From assembly GCF_009733595.1 (NCBI RefSeq), contig NZ_WOFH01000015.1, positions 1 through 64,000 on the forward strand: a DNA stretch of 64,000 nt, written 5' to 3'. The notes beneath the pieces were generated by a model. That model did not search any database and had not been told where the DNA came from. It saw nothing but the letters and a program-made list of their open reading frames with translations. The position numbers were made by a program, and so were the translations under genes. The stretch is from Actinomadura litoris. GTDB lineage: Bacteria; Actinomycetota; Actinomycetes; Streptosporangiales; Streptosporangiaceae. Of the stretch, positions 16,038 through 24,267 are shown piece by piece; position 1 is the first letter of the stretch, and every line of letters starts with the position of its first letter.

Positions 16038-16632
16038 GGAAGACCGTCTCCCGCTCGCCCTGGAGGCGCACGTCGAACCGGTACTCGCGGTCCCCGGCGG
16101 GCTCGGCGACGAGCGTCGCGCGGCGGTCCTCGGGGAGCTCGGCGAGCAGCGGTTCGGCGGCGTGGGACGCCGCGTCCTCGGGGAAGTACAGCCGGGTCGC
16201 GACGGGCTTGAGCAGGCCCCGGGCGAACACGAGCACGGCGATGTAGGGCGCCCCGGCCCCGGGCGCGCCGGGCTTGACGGTGCGGAACCAGAAGCCCCCG
16301 GCGGGGTCGGTGCCGCAGCGGCCGAAGCCGGAGAACCCGTGCCCGGCCCGCTCGATCGCGCCGGGCCGGGCCGGGACCTCGCCGGTCTCGTCGGCCTGCC
16401 AGATCTCCACCAGCGCGTCGGGCACCGGGTCGCCGGCGCCGTCGAGCACCCGGCCCCGGACGGTGATCGCGTCCGCCCGCCAGCCGGGGACGACCTCGGG
16501 GCCCGAGGCGTAGGGCAGCGCGTAGCCGAAGAACGGCCCGACGGTCTGCGAGGGCGTGAGGCCCGGCGTCGTGCGCGCCGCCGCGGGCGCCTGGGGCGCC
16601 TCCGCCGGCGCCGCCTGTGCTGGGGTGGTCAT
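16027..16632 (-). CDS. pcaG: Protocatechuate 3,4-dioxygenase alpha subunit
   Basis: The 201-residue subunit has LTPSQTVGPFFGYALPY and the intradiol dioxygenase core VRGRVLDGAGDPVPDALVEIWQ. The iron-ligand Tyr and His residues of the catalytic subunit are absent, as expected for alpha. With PcaH it forms the Fe(III) enzyme that cleaves protocatechuate to 3-carboxymuconate. The first 25 residues are Ala/Pro-rich and variable. The ATG at 16632 shares one base with the pcaH stop (TGATG). Confidence 0.93.
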   Translation of the reverse strand: MTTPAQAAPAEAPQAPAAARTTPGLTPSQTVGPFFGYALPYASGPEVVPGWRADAITVRGRVLDGAGDPVPDALVEIWQADETGEVPARPGAIERAGHGFSGFGRCGTDPAGGFWFRTVKPGAPGAGAPYIAVLVFARGLLKPVATRLYFPEDAASHAAEPLLAELPEDRRATLVAEPAGDREYRFDVRLQGERETVFLAF

Positions 16633-17300
16633 CAGGTCGTCTCCATCGGGGTGTCGCCGAGCACGATGTCCCACTGGTAGCCGAGCGCCCACTCGGGTTC
16701 GGTGGTGTCCATGTCGAACCGGGAGACGAGCCGCTCGCGGGCCTTCACGTCCGGGATCGACTGGAAGATCGGGTCGTAGGCGAACAGCGGGTCGCCCGGG
16801 AAGTACATCTGGGTGACCAGCCGCTGCGTGAACGCGGTGCCGAACACCGAGAAGTGGATGTGGGCGGGCCGCCAGGCGTTCGGGTGGTTGCGCCACGGGT
16901 ACGCGCCGGGCTTGATCGTGACGAACCGGTAGCGGCCGTCGGCGCCGGTGAGGCAGCGGCCCGCGCCGGTGAAGTTCGGGTCGAGCGGCGCGGGGTGCTG
17001 GTCGCCGAGGTGGGCGTAGCGGCCCGCCGCGTTCGCCTGCCAGACCTCCACCAGCGCGTCCGGGACGGGGCGCCCGGCGCCGTCCAGCACCCGGCCGGTC
17101 ACGATGATCCGCTCGCCGAGCGGCTCGCCGGCGTGCCGGCGGGTGAGGTCCTCGTCCAGCCGTCCGAGCTCGTGGTGGCCGAACACCGGCGAGGTCAGCT
17201 CGACGCTGTCGGGGCCGAGCTTCGGCATGACGAGGTCGCGGGCGGGAGCGCGCAGGACCGTGCTCCGGTAGTCCGGCGACAGGTACGGGGGGTGCGTCAT
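16632..17300 (-). CDS. pcaH: Protocatechuate 3,4-dioxygenase beta subunit
   Basis: This 222-residue catalytic subunit shows all four non-haem Fe(III) ligands of the family: Tyr in AAGRYAHLGD, Tyr in KPGAYPWRN, and both His residues in RPAHIHFSVFG. VTGRVLDGAGRPVPDALVEVWQ is the intradiol core and QMYFPGDPL is also conserved. The ATG at 17300 overlaps the pcaJ stop as ATGA. Confidence 0.95.
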   Translation of the reverse strand: MTHPPYLSPDYRSTVLRAPARDLVMPKLGPDSVELTSPVFGHHELGRLDEDLTRRHAGEPLGERIIVTGRVLDGAGRPVPDALVEVWQANAAGRYAHLGDQHPAPLDPNFTGAGRCLTGADGRYRFVTIKPGAYPWRNHPNAWRPAHIHFSVFGTAFTQRLVTQMYFPGDPLFAYDPIFQSIPDVKARERLVSRFDMDTTEPEWALGYQWDIVLGDTPMETT

Positions 17301-17962
17301 GCCGTGCCTCCTTCCGCGGCGGTCTCGGGTACGCGCACGTCCAGCGCGGGCCCGGTGGCCGCCTGGACCTCCTCCGGCGACACGCCGGGCGCGGTCTCGA
17401 CGAGGACGAGGCCGCCGCCGGTCACGTCCAGGACGCCGAGGTCGGTGATGATCCGGTCGACGCAGCGGGCGCCGGTCAGCGGCAGCGTGCACTCCTCCAC
17501 GATCTTGGGGGAGCCGTCGCGGGCGGTGTGCCCCATCACGACGATCACCTTGCGGGCGCCGTGCACGAGGTCCATCGCCCCGCCCATCCCCTTGATCATC
17601 TTACCGGGGACGGACCAGTTGGCCAGGTCGCCGCGAGCGGAGACCTGCATCGCGCCGAGCACGGCGATGTCGATGTGGCCGCCGCGGATCATGCCGAACG
17701 ACAGCGAGGAGTCGAAGCAGGCGGCGCCGGGCAGCGCCGTCACCGTCTCCTTGCCCGCGTTGATCAGGTCGGGGTCGACCTCGTCCTCGGCCGGGTAGGG
17801 CCCGACGCCGAGGATCCCGTTCTCGGCGTGCAGCACCACGTGCCTGCCGTCCGGGACGTACCCGGGGATCAGCGTCGGGAGCCCGATGCCGAGGTTGACG
17901 TAGGCGCCGTCGGGCAGCTCGGCCGCGGCGCGGGCGGCGATCTCGTTCCTGGACCAGGGCAT
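17297..17962 (-). CDS. pcaJ: 3-oxoadipate CoA-transferase subunit B
   Basis: This 221-residue subunit contains the CoA-transferase family 1 beta motif with the catalytic Glu in LHAENGILG (about residue 49), YVNLGIGLPTL, and GGHIDIAVLGAMQVS. With PcaI it moves CoA from succinyl-CoA to beta-ketoadipate. The ATG at 17962 shares one base with the pcaI stop (TGATG). The thiolase PcaF, which often follows, is not in this operon. Confidence 0.93.
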   Translation of the reverse strand: MPWSRNEIAARAAAELPDGAYVNLGIGLPTLIPGYVPDGRHVVLHAENGILGVGPYPAEDEVDPDLINAGKETVTALPGAACFDSSLSFGMIRGGHIDIAVLGAMQVSARGDLANWSVPGKMIKGMGGAMDLVHGARKVIVVMGHTARDGSPKIVEECTLPLTGARCVDRIITDLGVLDVTGGGLVLVETAPGVSPEEVQAATGPALDVRVPETAAEGGTA

Positions 17963-18714
17963 CAGCGCACCGTCCGCTTCTCGATGGGCTTGTCGGCGGC
18001 CTGCTCGGGGGTCAGCTCGACCACGCGCTGGACGAACACGCCCGGCAGGTGCACGGCGTCCGGGTCGATCTGGCCGGGCTCCACGAGCCGCTCGACCTCG
18101 GCCAGCGTCACCCGGCCCGCCATCGCGGCGAGCGGGTTGAAGTTGCGGGCGGCCTTGTCGAACACGAGGTTGCCGTGCCGGTCGCCGACCGCCGCGCGGA
18201 CGAGCGCGAAGTCGGTGCGGATGCCCTCCTCCAGCACGTACTCCCGGCCGCCGAACTCGCGGACCTCCTTGGCGGGCGAGGCGACCGCGACGGTGCCGTC
18301 GGGGGCGTAGCGCCACGGCAGGCCGCCGTCGGCGACCTGGGTGCCGACCCCGGCGGGGGTGTAGAAGGCGGGGATGCCCGCGCCGCCCGCGCGCAGCCGC
18401 TCGGCGAGCGTGCCCTGCGGCATCAGCTCGACCTCCAGCTCCCCTGCGAGGTACTGGCGGGCGAACTCCTTGTTGTCGCCCACGTAGGAGCCCATCGCGC
18501 GGGCGATCGCGCCCGCGGCGAGGAGCTGCCCGAGGCCGCGTCCGTCCAACCCGCAGTTGTTGGAGACGATCCGCAGATCCCGCGCGCCTCGGTCGTGCAG
18601 GGCCGCGATCAGGACCGTGGGCACTCCGCAGAGCCCGAACCCGCCGACGGCCAGCGACGCGCCGTCCCCGACGTCCGCGACGGCGTCCGCCGCCGAGGCC
18701 ACGACCTTGTCCAT
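17962..18714 (-). CDS. pcaI: 3-oxoadipate CoA-transferase subunit A, first gene of the pca operon
   Basis: The 250-residue alpha subunit begins MDKVVASAADAVADV and carries GGFGLCGVPTVLI and SNNCGLDGRGLGQLL, both characteristic. FYTPAGVGT and HGNLVFDKAARNFNP follow. The ATG at 18714 is preceded by GGGAGGCAC; upstream in-frame sequence is non-conserved. This is the promoter-proximal gene of pcaI-J-H-G-B-D-C-iclR-pobA, every gene through the regulator being overlapped or closely spaced. The 17-bp palindrome at 18825-18841 lies 111 bp upstream. Confidence 0.93.
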   Translation of the reverse strand: MDKVVASAADAVADVGDGASLAVGGFGLCGVPTVLIAALHDRGARDLRIVSNNCGLDGRGLGQLLAAGAIARAMGSYVGDNKEFARQYLAGELEVELMPQGTLAERLRAGGAGIPAFYTPAGVGTQVADGGLPWRYAPDGTVAVASPAKEVREFGGREYVLEEGIRTDFALVRAAVGDRHGNLVFDKAARNFNPLAAMAGRVTLAEVERLVEPGQIDPDAVHLPGVFVQRVVELTPEQAADKPIEKRTVR

Positions 18715-18824
18715 GTGCCTCCCATTCCCCCCGGCGGGCCGACCTGGCACGCCTGCGCGGCGCGCCACGCGGACGGCCGCCGAGTCCCACCCTGGCAGCC
18801 GCCGGGGCCGGTGGGGCTCCCGGG

Positions 18825-18841
18825 TTTCCGGTCACCGGAAA
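18825..18841. promoter_or_regulatory. Candidate IclR operator of the pca operon
   Basis: TTTCCGGT-C-ACCGGAAA is a perfect palindrome with 8-bp arms around one base, 111 bp upstream of pcaI. A 15/17 match lies before pobA. This is the strongest palindrome in the 257-bp gap between pcaI and the sigma factor gene. Confidence 0.72.
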
Positions 18842-18869
18842 ATCCGGGGTGCGGGCGGAGCGACGGGAG

Positions 18870-18900
18870 GTGGACGGAGCGTGGACGGAGCGTGGACGGA
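18870..18900. repeat. 11-bp direct repeats upstream of the pca operator
   Basis: GTGGACGGAGC occurs twice in tandem, followed by a nine-base partial third copy. The period is 11 bp, close to one helical turn, and the block starts 29 bp beyond the pca palindrome on the side away from pcaI. It could be an activator-binding array or simple slippage; the sequence does not decide. Confidence 0.75.
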
Positions 18901-18925
18901 TTGCGGCCAGGGACCGAGTGAGCGG

Positions 18926-18970
18926 ACCGCGTCGGCGCACCGCGTCGGCGCACCGCGTCGGCGCACCGCG
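18926..18970. repeat. 13-bp tandem repeat array next to the sigma factor 3' end
   Basis: ACCGCGTCGGCGC is repeated three times without change (18926-18938, 18939-18951, 18952-18964), followed by a six-base partial copy. The array stops one base before the sigma factor's stop codon. No coding role is seen. Confidence 0.85.
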
Positions 18971-18971
18971 G

Positions 18972-19949
18972 TCAGATCGTCTCGGGGAGCCCGAACGTGG
19001 GGAACAGGGTCGTGTCGAAGAACGCGGAGACCTGCGCGAGGCCCTCGCCGGTGACCGACAGCACGTGCAGCTGGTAGGGGCGGTGCACGCCCTCCTCGTC
19101 GCGCTTGTAGACCCCGAACGCGGGCTGGCCGTTAGCGGCGGCCGGGCGGGTGCGCAGCTCGCCGGGCTCGGGGCCGCACTGGGCGATGATGAGCCGGACG
19201 ATCGTGTCGACGCCGACGTACCACTCGGGGAAGGGCGGCATCTCCCACACCGCGTCCTTCTTGAAGATGGCGACCAGGCTCTCGATGTCGGCGTCCTCGA
19301 ACGCCTTCGCGTAGCGCTCCAGCAGGTCGCGCTGGGCGGGGTCGGTGGGCTCGACGAGCTCGTCCCGCAGCGGGGCGACCTCCTCCAGCTGCGCGCGGGC
19401 CCGCTGGAGCGCGCTGTTGACGGCGGCGGTGGAGGTGCCGAGCAGCTCGGCGGCCTCGGCCGCCCGCCACTTCAGCACGTCCCGCAGGATCAGCACGACC
19501 CGCTGCTTGGCGGGCAGGTGCTGGAGCGCGGCGACGAACGCCAGCCGGGTGCTCTCCCGCGCGGCGACGATCGTGGCCGGGTCGGCGGGGTCGGCGCCGA
19601 GGACGGCGTCGGGCGCGGGCTCCAGCCACGGCACCTCGGGCGAGGCCACCACGGGCCGCTCGGGGTCGTCGGTGGGCCCGCCGAGGCCGGAGGGCATCGG
19701 CCGGTTCCCGCGCTGGTCGATCGCGGTGAGGCAGACGTTGGTGGCGATCCGGTACAGCCACGTCCGCAGCGAGGAGCGGCCCTCGAAGTCGCCGTAGGAG
19801 CGCCAGGCGCGCAGGTAGGTCTCCTGCACGAGGTCCTCGGCGTCGTGGATGGAGCCGAGCATCCGGTAGCAGTGCGCCAGCAGCTCCCGCCGGTAGGGAT
19901 CGGCCTGGTTCTGGAAGTCGTGGTCTGTGTCCAGGGTGCTGTTCGCCAT
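18972..19949 (-). CDS. ECF sigma factor with C-terminal SnoaL-like domain
   Basis: The 325-residue protein has sigma region 2 (AHCYRMLGSIHDAEDLVQETYLRAW, about 30-55) and region 4 (LPAKQRVVLILRDVLKWRAAEAAELLGTS, read in parts, about 155-185). A SnoaL/NTF2-like extension of roughly 120 residues follows (YAKAFEDADIESLVAIFKKDAVWEMPP). This is the SigG/SigJ-type layout in which the tail is thought to modulate activity in place of an anti-sigma factor, and no anti-sigma gene is adjacent. I start it at the ATG at 19949, before which AAGGTGAT serves as ribosome binding site within the palindrome GGTGATCACC (19953-19962). GTG codons upstream are alternatives. Confidence 0.85.
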   Translation of the reverse strand: MANSTLDTDHDFQNQADPYRRELLAHCYRMLGSIHDAEDLVQETYLRAWRSYGDFEGRSSLRTWLYRIATNVCLTAIDQRGNRPMPSGLGGPTDDPERPVVASPEVPWLEPAPDAVLGADPADPATIVAARESTRLAFVAALQHLPAKQRVVLILRDVLKWRAAEAAELLGTSTAAVNSALQRARAQLEEVAPLRDELVEPTDPAQRDLLERYAKAFEDADIESLVAIFKKDAVWEMPPFPEWYVGVDTIVRLIIAQCGPEPGELRTRPAAANGQPAFGVYKRDEEGVHRPYQLHVLSVTGEGLAQVSAFFDTTLFPTFGLPETI

Positions 19950-20137
19950 ACTGGTGATCACCTTCACTCGGCGTCGCCCGGGCGGCACCGCTCGTCCGCC
20001 TCCGGAGGTCCTGCGGGAGACGGTAGGCGCCGGCACCGACAAAACGCGTGCGCGAGCCCCCATCCTATGCGCTGACCTGCACAGAATCTTCACACGGCGA
20101 CCACGAATCACGCGCGGGCCGCGGTGATCGTGAGGGT

Positions 20138-21511
20138 ATGCGCGTCACGATGATCCTGCCCGCCCTGACCGAGGCGACGTCCCCGTTCTTCCGGCCGGTG
20201 AAGTACTCGCTGTTCCCCCCGCTGGGCCTCGCGACCCTCGCCGGGTACCTCGACCCGGACGACGAGGTGCGGCTGGTCGACGAGCACGTCGACACGCTCG
20301 ACCCGGCCGACGAGCCGGACCTGGTGGTGATCCAGGTCTACATCACCTCCGCCCGCCGCGCGTACGCGCTGGCCGACCGCTACCGGGCGCGGGGCGCGCA
20401 CGTGTGCCTGGGCGGCCTGCACGTGACCTCGCTGCCGGAGGAGGCCGCCCGGCACGCCGACACGGTCTTCCTCGGGCCGGGCGAGGACACCTGGCCGCGC
20501 TTCCTCGCCGACCTGCGCGCCGGGCGCCCGGCGCCGCGCTACGACTCGACGGAGCGGACGCTGGCGGGGCTGCCGCCCGTCCGCCGCGACCTGATCGACC
20601 GGCGCCGCTACCTGGTGCCGAACTCGATCGTGGTGTCGCGCGGCTGCCCCCACGTCTGCGACTTCTGCTACAAGGAGGCGTTCTTCGAGGGCGGCAAGTC
20701 GTTCTACACGCAGACCGTGGACGCGGCGCTGGCCGAGATCGACCGGCTGCCCGGCCGCCACCTGTACTTCCTGGACGACCACCTGTTCGGCAACGCCCGG
20801 TTCGCGGGCGCCCTGTTCGAGGGGATGCGGGGCATGGGACGGCTCTGGCAGGCCGCCGGGACCGTCCAGGCGGTGCTGCGCCCGGGGCTGCTGGAGAAGG
20901 CGGTCGAGTCGGGCCTGCGGAGCCTGTTCGTCGGGTTCGAGACCGTCAACGCCGCCAACCTCACCGAGCAGCGCAAGTGGCAGAACATCGACCGCGACTA
21001 CGGCCAGGTGATCAGGCGGCTGCACGACCACGGCGTCATGGTCAACGGCAGCTTCGTGTTCGGCATGGACGAGGACGACCCCGACGTGTTCGGCCGCACC
21101 GTCGACTGGGCGGTCGGCCAGGGCGTCGAGACCGCCACCTTCCACATCCTGACCCCCTATCCCGGGACGCGGCTCTACGAGCGCATGGCGAAGGCGGACC
21201 GGCTGCTGCACAGCGACTGGGACCGCTACGACACCCGCACCGTCGTGTTCAAGCCCGCGAAGATGACCGCGCGGCAGCTGGAGGACGGCTACTGGCGCGC
21301 CTACAAGGACTTCTACCGGTGGGGGGCGATCATGCGCGGCGCCGCGTCCAAGCCGACGCTGCGGGGCAAGGCCCGGCACGCCGCGTACGCGGGCGGCTGG
21401 AAGAAGTTCGAACCCGCGTGGGACGTGCTCATCCGGGCGAAGCGGGCGGGGCGGGCGCTGCCGCTGCTGGAGTCGATCCTGTCCGGATTCGGGACGCGGC
21501 CCGCCTCCTGA
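20138..21511 (+). CDS. B12-binding-domain radical SAM protein
   Basis: The 457-residue protein starts with a cobalamin-binding-like Rossmann domain (about 1-150, with PPLGLATLAGYL and VCLGGLHVTSLPEEA). A radical SAM barrel follows, with cluster motif SRGCPHVCDFCYKE (CxxxCxxC, about residue 170), YFLDDHLFGN and TPYPGTRLYERM. The C-terminal helical part (YKDFYRWGAIMRG) resembles HpnP/HpnJ-like and P-methyltransferase-like members, but no hopanoid or phosphonate genes are near, so the substrate is unknown. I start at the ATG at 20138, because the longer frame adds an unconserved segment. It stands between divergent and co-oriented unrelated genes. Confidence 0.85.
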   Translation: MRVTMILPALTEATSPFFRPVKYSLFPPLGLATLAGYLDPDDEVRLVDEHVDTLDPADEPDLVVIQVYITSARRAYALADRYRARGAHVCLGGLHVTSLPEEAARHADTVFLGPGEDTWPRFLADLRAGRPAPRYDSTERTLAGLPPVRRDLIDRRRYLVPNSIVVSRGCPHVCDFCYKEAFFEGGKSFYTQTVDAALAEIDRLPGRHLYFLDDHLFGNARFAGALFEGMRGMGRLWQAAGTVQAVLRPGLLEKAVESGLRSLFVGFETVNAANLTEQRKWQNIDRDYGQVIRRLHDHGVMVNGSFVFGMDEDDPDVFGRTVDWAVGQGVETATFHILTPYPGTRLYERMAKADRLLHSDWDRYDTRTVVFKPAKMTARQLEDGYWRAYKDFYRWGAIMRGAASKPTLRGKARHAAYAGGWKKFEPAWDVLIRAKRAGRALPLLESILSGFGTRPAS

Positions 21512-21646
21512 GCGCGACGCGCCGCCCGCCGCCGCAATGGCCCCAATATTTCGCCCAAACGGGAAATCCCGCCCTTCTCGCAGGCCACGGTCCCGTCATT
21601 TCGCGGGAACTCTTCATTCCTCCTCGCGAAACACTTCCGCCGGAGC

Positions 21647-21652
21647 GGGTAT
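21647..21652 (+). promoter_or_regulatory. Possible stress-sigma -10 element before the universal stress gene
   Basis: GGGTAT occurs 44 nt before the start of the universal stress protein gene. GGGTAT is the -10 hexamer of SigB/SigF-type promoters in actinobacteria. The matching -35 is poor (GAAA where GTTT or GNNT is expected), so this is only suggestive. Confidence 0.3.
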
Positions 21653-21696
21653 GCCTGCACCCTAGGAACCCCGCACCGTCGGCCTCGGGAGGGACC

Positions 21697-22266
21697 GTGA
21701 TCGCCAGACCGGAGGGCGGCCCCCGCGTCGTCGTGGGGGTCGACGACTCCGCGGGCGCCCGCTGCGCGCTCTCCTGGGCGGTCGGCGAGGCCCGGCTCCG
21801 CAGGCTGCCGCTCCTGGTGGCCCACGCGGCGCCGCTGCCGCCGCACGTCTCGGCGGCGGGCCAGCTGGGCTCGGGCGTCACCGAGGCGCTGCGCGCCTCC
21901 GGCGCCGAGCTCATCGCCCGGCTGCTGGAGGAGGTGTGCGGCGGCCCGCCGGACGGCGTGGACCTCACGGCGCTGGCGCTCGTCGGGGAGCCCGGCGCGA
22001 CGCTGGTCAGGCTCGCGGGCGACGACGACATCCTGGTCGTCGGGCACGGCGCGCGGGGCCCGTTCTCGCGGCTGCTGCGCCCCTCGGTCCGGCTGCACTG
22101 CGCCCGCCGCGCCCACGCCACCCTGGTCTGCGTGCGCCCGCCGGCGTTCGACACGCTGCTGGAGTGCCTGGCCGCCCAGGACACCGCCCCGCCGCGCGAG
22201 GCCGGGCGCGCCCCCGACCGGTTCCGCTTCCGGCGCCTCGGCCGCCGCCTCCGCCTGCCGCGCTGA
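21697..22266 (+). CDS. Universal stress protein (UspA-like) with degenerate ATP-binding motif
   Basis: The 189-residue protein opens with RVVVGVDDSAGARCALSWAVGEA and contains LVVGHGARGPFSRLLRPSV, both UspA-fold signatures. In ATP-binding USPs the second motif reads G-x2-G-x9-G-S/T; here the last Gly is Pro (RPS), so nucleotide binding may be lost. A basic tail of about 25 residues (RFRFRRLGRRLRLPR) is unusual and might contact nucleic acid or membrane. The GTG start at 21697 has GGGAGGGACC upstream. It is a single gene. Confidence 0.85.
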   Translation: MIARPEGGPRVVVGVDDSAGARCALSWAVGEARLRRLPLLVAHAAPLPPHVSAAGQLGSGVTEALRASGAELIARLLEEVCGGPPDGVDLTALALVGEPGATLVRLAGDDDILVVGHGARGPFSRLLRPSVRLHCARRAHATLVCVRPPAFDTLLECLAAQDTAPPREAGRAPDRFRFRRLGRRLRLPR

Positions 22267-22309
22267 CCCAGGACGCGGCACCGGCCCGGCCGAGCGCGTC
22301 ACCAGGGCT

Positions 22310-23182
22310 TCACGGGTTCTGCGCCAGGGCCAGGAAATCGGTGGTCATGGCCGTGACGCGGCGAGGATTCCAGGCGGCGCCGATCTGCCATTCCGCCGCC
22401 GGGTGCTCGATCGGCATGATGGTCACCGCCGGGGGCGCGATGCGGCCGGCGCTGGCCGGCACGAACGCCGTGCCGACTCCGGCGGCCACGAGCGCCAGCA
22501 CCGTCTGGAGGTCGTGCGCCTCCTGGATGACGTGCGGGCGGGTGTCCAGCGCGGCGCAGAGGCGGTCGATCTGGCCGGACAGTCCGGGGCCCTTGGAGCG
22601 GGCGAGCTGGATGAACCGGTGGCGGCCGGCCCAGCGCGGAACGTCCGCCGCGCTGCCGGGCGGCTGCTCATGCGGGTCGGACGCGGCGAGGGCGAGGCGG
22701 TCGGTGGCCAGCGGCACGTGACCCCAGGTGCGCGCGATGGGAAGGCGGACGAAACCGACGTCGAGCTCGCCCGCCGCGAGCCGGTCGAGCTGCACCTGGG
22801 AGGACATGTCGTCGAGGGTGACGTCGACGTCGGGATGGCGGCGCCGGAAGGCGGCCACGGCGCGCGGGGCGAGCTCGATGCTGGAGAGCCCGAAGCCGAC
22901 GGACAGCCGTCCCGCCTCGCCGCGCGCCATCCGGTCGATCCGGTCGGCGAGCGCGTCGGCCCGCCGCACGAGGTCCCGCGCCTCGGGCAGCAGGACCGCG
23001 CCGAGGTCGGTGAGCCTGGCGCCGTGGCGTCCGCGCTCGAACAGCCGGCCCCCGACCCGCGACTCCAGGGACTGGATCTGCTTGGTGAGCGTCGGCTGCG
23101 TCATCGACAGCTCGTGCGCCGCGCGGCCGTAGTGCCCGTGCTTGGCGATCGCCAGGAAGCCGCGGAGCAGGACAACATCCAT
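22310..23182 (-). CDS. LysR-family transcriptional regulator
   Basis: The 290-residue protein has a classic N-terminal LysR helix-turn-helix (LRGFLAIAKHGHYGRAAHELSMTQPTLTKQIQSLE) and a periplasmic-binding-like effector domain (about 90-290). It is divergent from the nitrilase/oxidoreductase pair, with an LTTR-type box between them, so it most likely controls that operon in response to a small molecule, perhaps a nitrile or amide product. The ATG at 23182 is the natural start for the family (MDVVLLRGF). Confidence 0.9.
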   Translation of the reverse strand: MDVVLLRGFLAIAKHGHYGRAAHELSMTQPTLTKQIQSLESRVGGRLFERGRHGARLTDLGAVLLPEARDLVRRADALADRIDRMARGEAGRLSVGFGLSSIELAPRAVAAFRRRHPDVDVTLDDMSSQVQLDRLAAGELDVGFVRLPIARTWGHVPLATDRLALAASDPHEQPPGSAADVPRWAGRHRFIQLARSKGPGLSGQIDRLCAALDTRPHVIQEAHDLQTVLALVAAGVGTAFVPASAGRIAPPAVTIMPIEHPAAEWQIGAAWNPRRVTAMTTDFLALAQNP

Positions 23183-23210
23183 TCCACGACTCTATCGAAC
23201 AGAAGGAAGT

Positions 23211-23225
23211 ATTCATTGGACGAAT
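23211..23225. promoter_or_regulatory. LysR-type operator (T-N11-A)
   Basis: ATTCATTGGACGAAT is an ATTC-N7-GAAT palindrome that contains the LysR T-N11-A core. It lies in the 95-bp divergent region between the LysR gene and the nitrilase gene, where the regulator should bind. Confidence 0.6.
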
Positions 23226-23277
23226 GGGAGCGCGGTGCGGTGTGCTGGCGATCGACACGAGGACGAGGAGGCGGCGG

Positions 23278-24267
23278 GTGAGCCCAGAGTCGACCCTGCG
23301 CTGCGCGAGCGTGCAGTTCGAACCCCGGCCCGACGACAAGGCCCACAACCTGTCGAGGGTCGAGCACTTCATGCGGCGGGCGGCCGCCGAGGGGGTGCGG
23401 GTCGTCGTCTTCCCGGAGATGTGCCTGGTCGGCTACTGGCATCTGCGCCGGCAGCCGGCCGCGCGGTTGCGCGAGCTCGCCGAGCCCGTGACCGGGCCGT
23501 CCGTCACCTTCGTCCGCGAGCTGGCGGCCGAGCTCGGCATCGGCGCCGGGGTGGGCTTCCTGGAGGTCGACGACCAGGGACGCCTGTTCAACAGCTATGC
23601 CGTGTGCCTGCCGGACGGCGTCGTCCACCACCACCGCAAGCTGCACGCGTTCGAGCACCCGGCCATCGACAGCGGCGACGCCTACACGGTCTTCGACACC
23701 CCCTGGGGCGTGCGGCTGGGCGTGCTCATCTGCTGGGACAACAACCTGGTCGAGAACGTCAGGGCGGTCGCGCTGATGGGCGCGTCGGTGCTCCTGGCGC
23801 CGCACCAGACCGGCGGCACCGCCTCGCGCAGCCCGCACGGCATGCGGCCGATCCCCGCGCGGCTGTGGCACCGCCGCGACCGCGATCCGGAGGCGATCGA
23901 GGCCGAACTGCGGGGGCCGAACGGACGCGAGTGGCTCCTGCGCTGGCTGCCCGCCCGCGCCCACGACAACGGGTTGTTCATCCTGTTCAGCAACGGCGTG
24001 GGGGTGGACGACGACGAGATCCGCACGGGCAACGCGATGATCCTCGACCCGTACGGCAGGATCATCGAGGAGACCTGGGCCGCCGCCGACGCCATGGTCG
24101 TGGCCGACCTCGACCTCGGCCTGCTGCCGATGTCGACCGGCCGGCGCTGGATCCAGGGGCGGCGCCCGGAGCTGTACGGGATCCTCACGCGCCGGTTCGG
24201 GGACGAACGCGACCCCCGCACCGCCCGCTTCTCCACCGAGCCGGTCGCCGTGGAGCGCCGTCCGTGA
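23278..24267 (+). CDS. Carbon-nitrogen hydrolase (nitrilase superfamily)
   Basis: This 329-residue enzyme has the Glu-Lys-Cys catalytic triad of the superfamily: Glu in VFPEMCLVGY, Lys in HHRKLHAFEHPA and Cys in GVLICWDNNLVEN. RTGNAMILDPYGRII is a conserved C-terminal segment. It hydrolyses a nitrile or amide; the branch is closer to aliphatic amidase or beta-ureidopropionase-like enzymes than to plant nitrilases, but I cannot fix the substrate. The GTG at 23278 has GGAGGCGGCGG upstream. It overlaps the following oxidoreductase gene as GTGA. Confidence 0.87.
   Translation: MSPESTLRCASVQFEPRPDDKAHNLSRVEHFMRRAAAEGVRVVVFPEMCLVGYWHLRRQPAARLRELAEPVTGPSVTFVRELAAELGIGAGVGFLEVDDQGRLFNSYAVCLPDGVVHHHRKLHAFEHPAIDSGDAYTVFDTPWGVRLGVLICWDNNLVENVRAVALMGASVLLAPHQTGGTASRSPHGMRPIPARLWHRRDRDPEAIEAELRGPNGREWLLRWLPARAHDNGLFILFSNGVGVDDDEIRTGNAMILDPYGRIIEETWAAADAMVVADLDLGLLPMSTGRRWIQGRRPELYGILTRRFGDERDPRTARFSTEPVAVERRP

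Noticed and set aside
20134..20139. GGGTAT as a stress promoter before the radical SAM gene
   Set aside because: It overlaps the ATG start itself, so it cannot be the -10 for this start codon.
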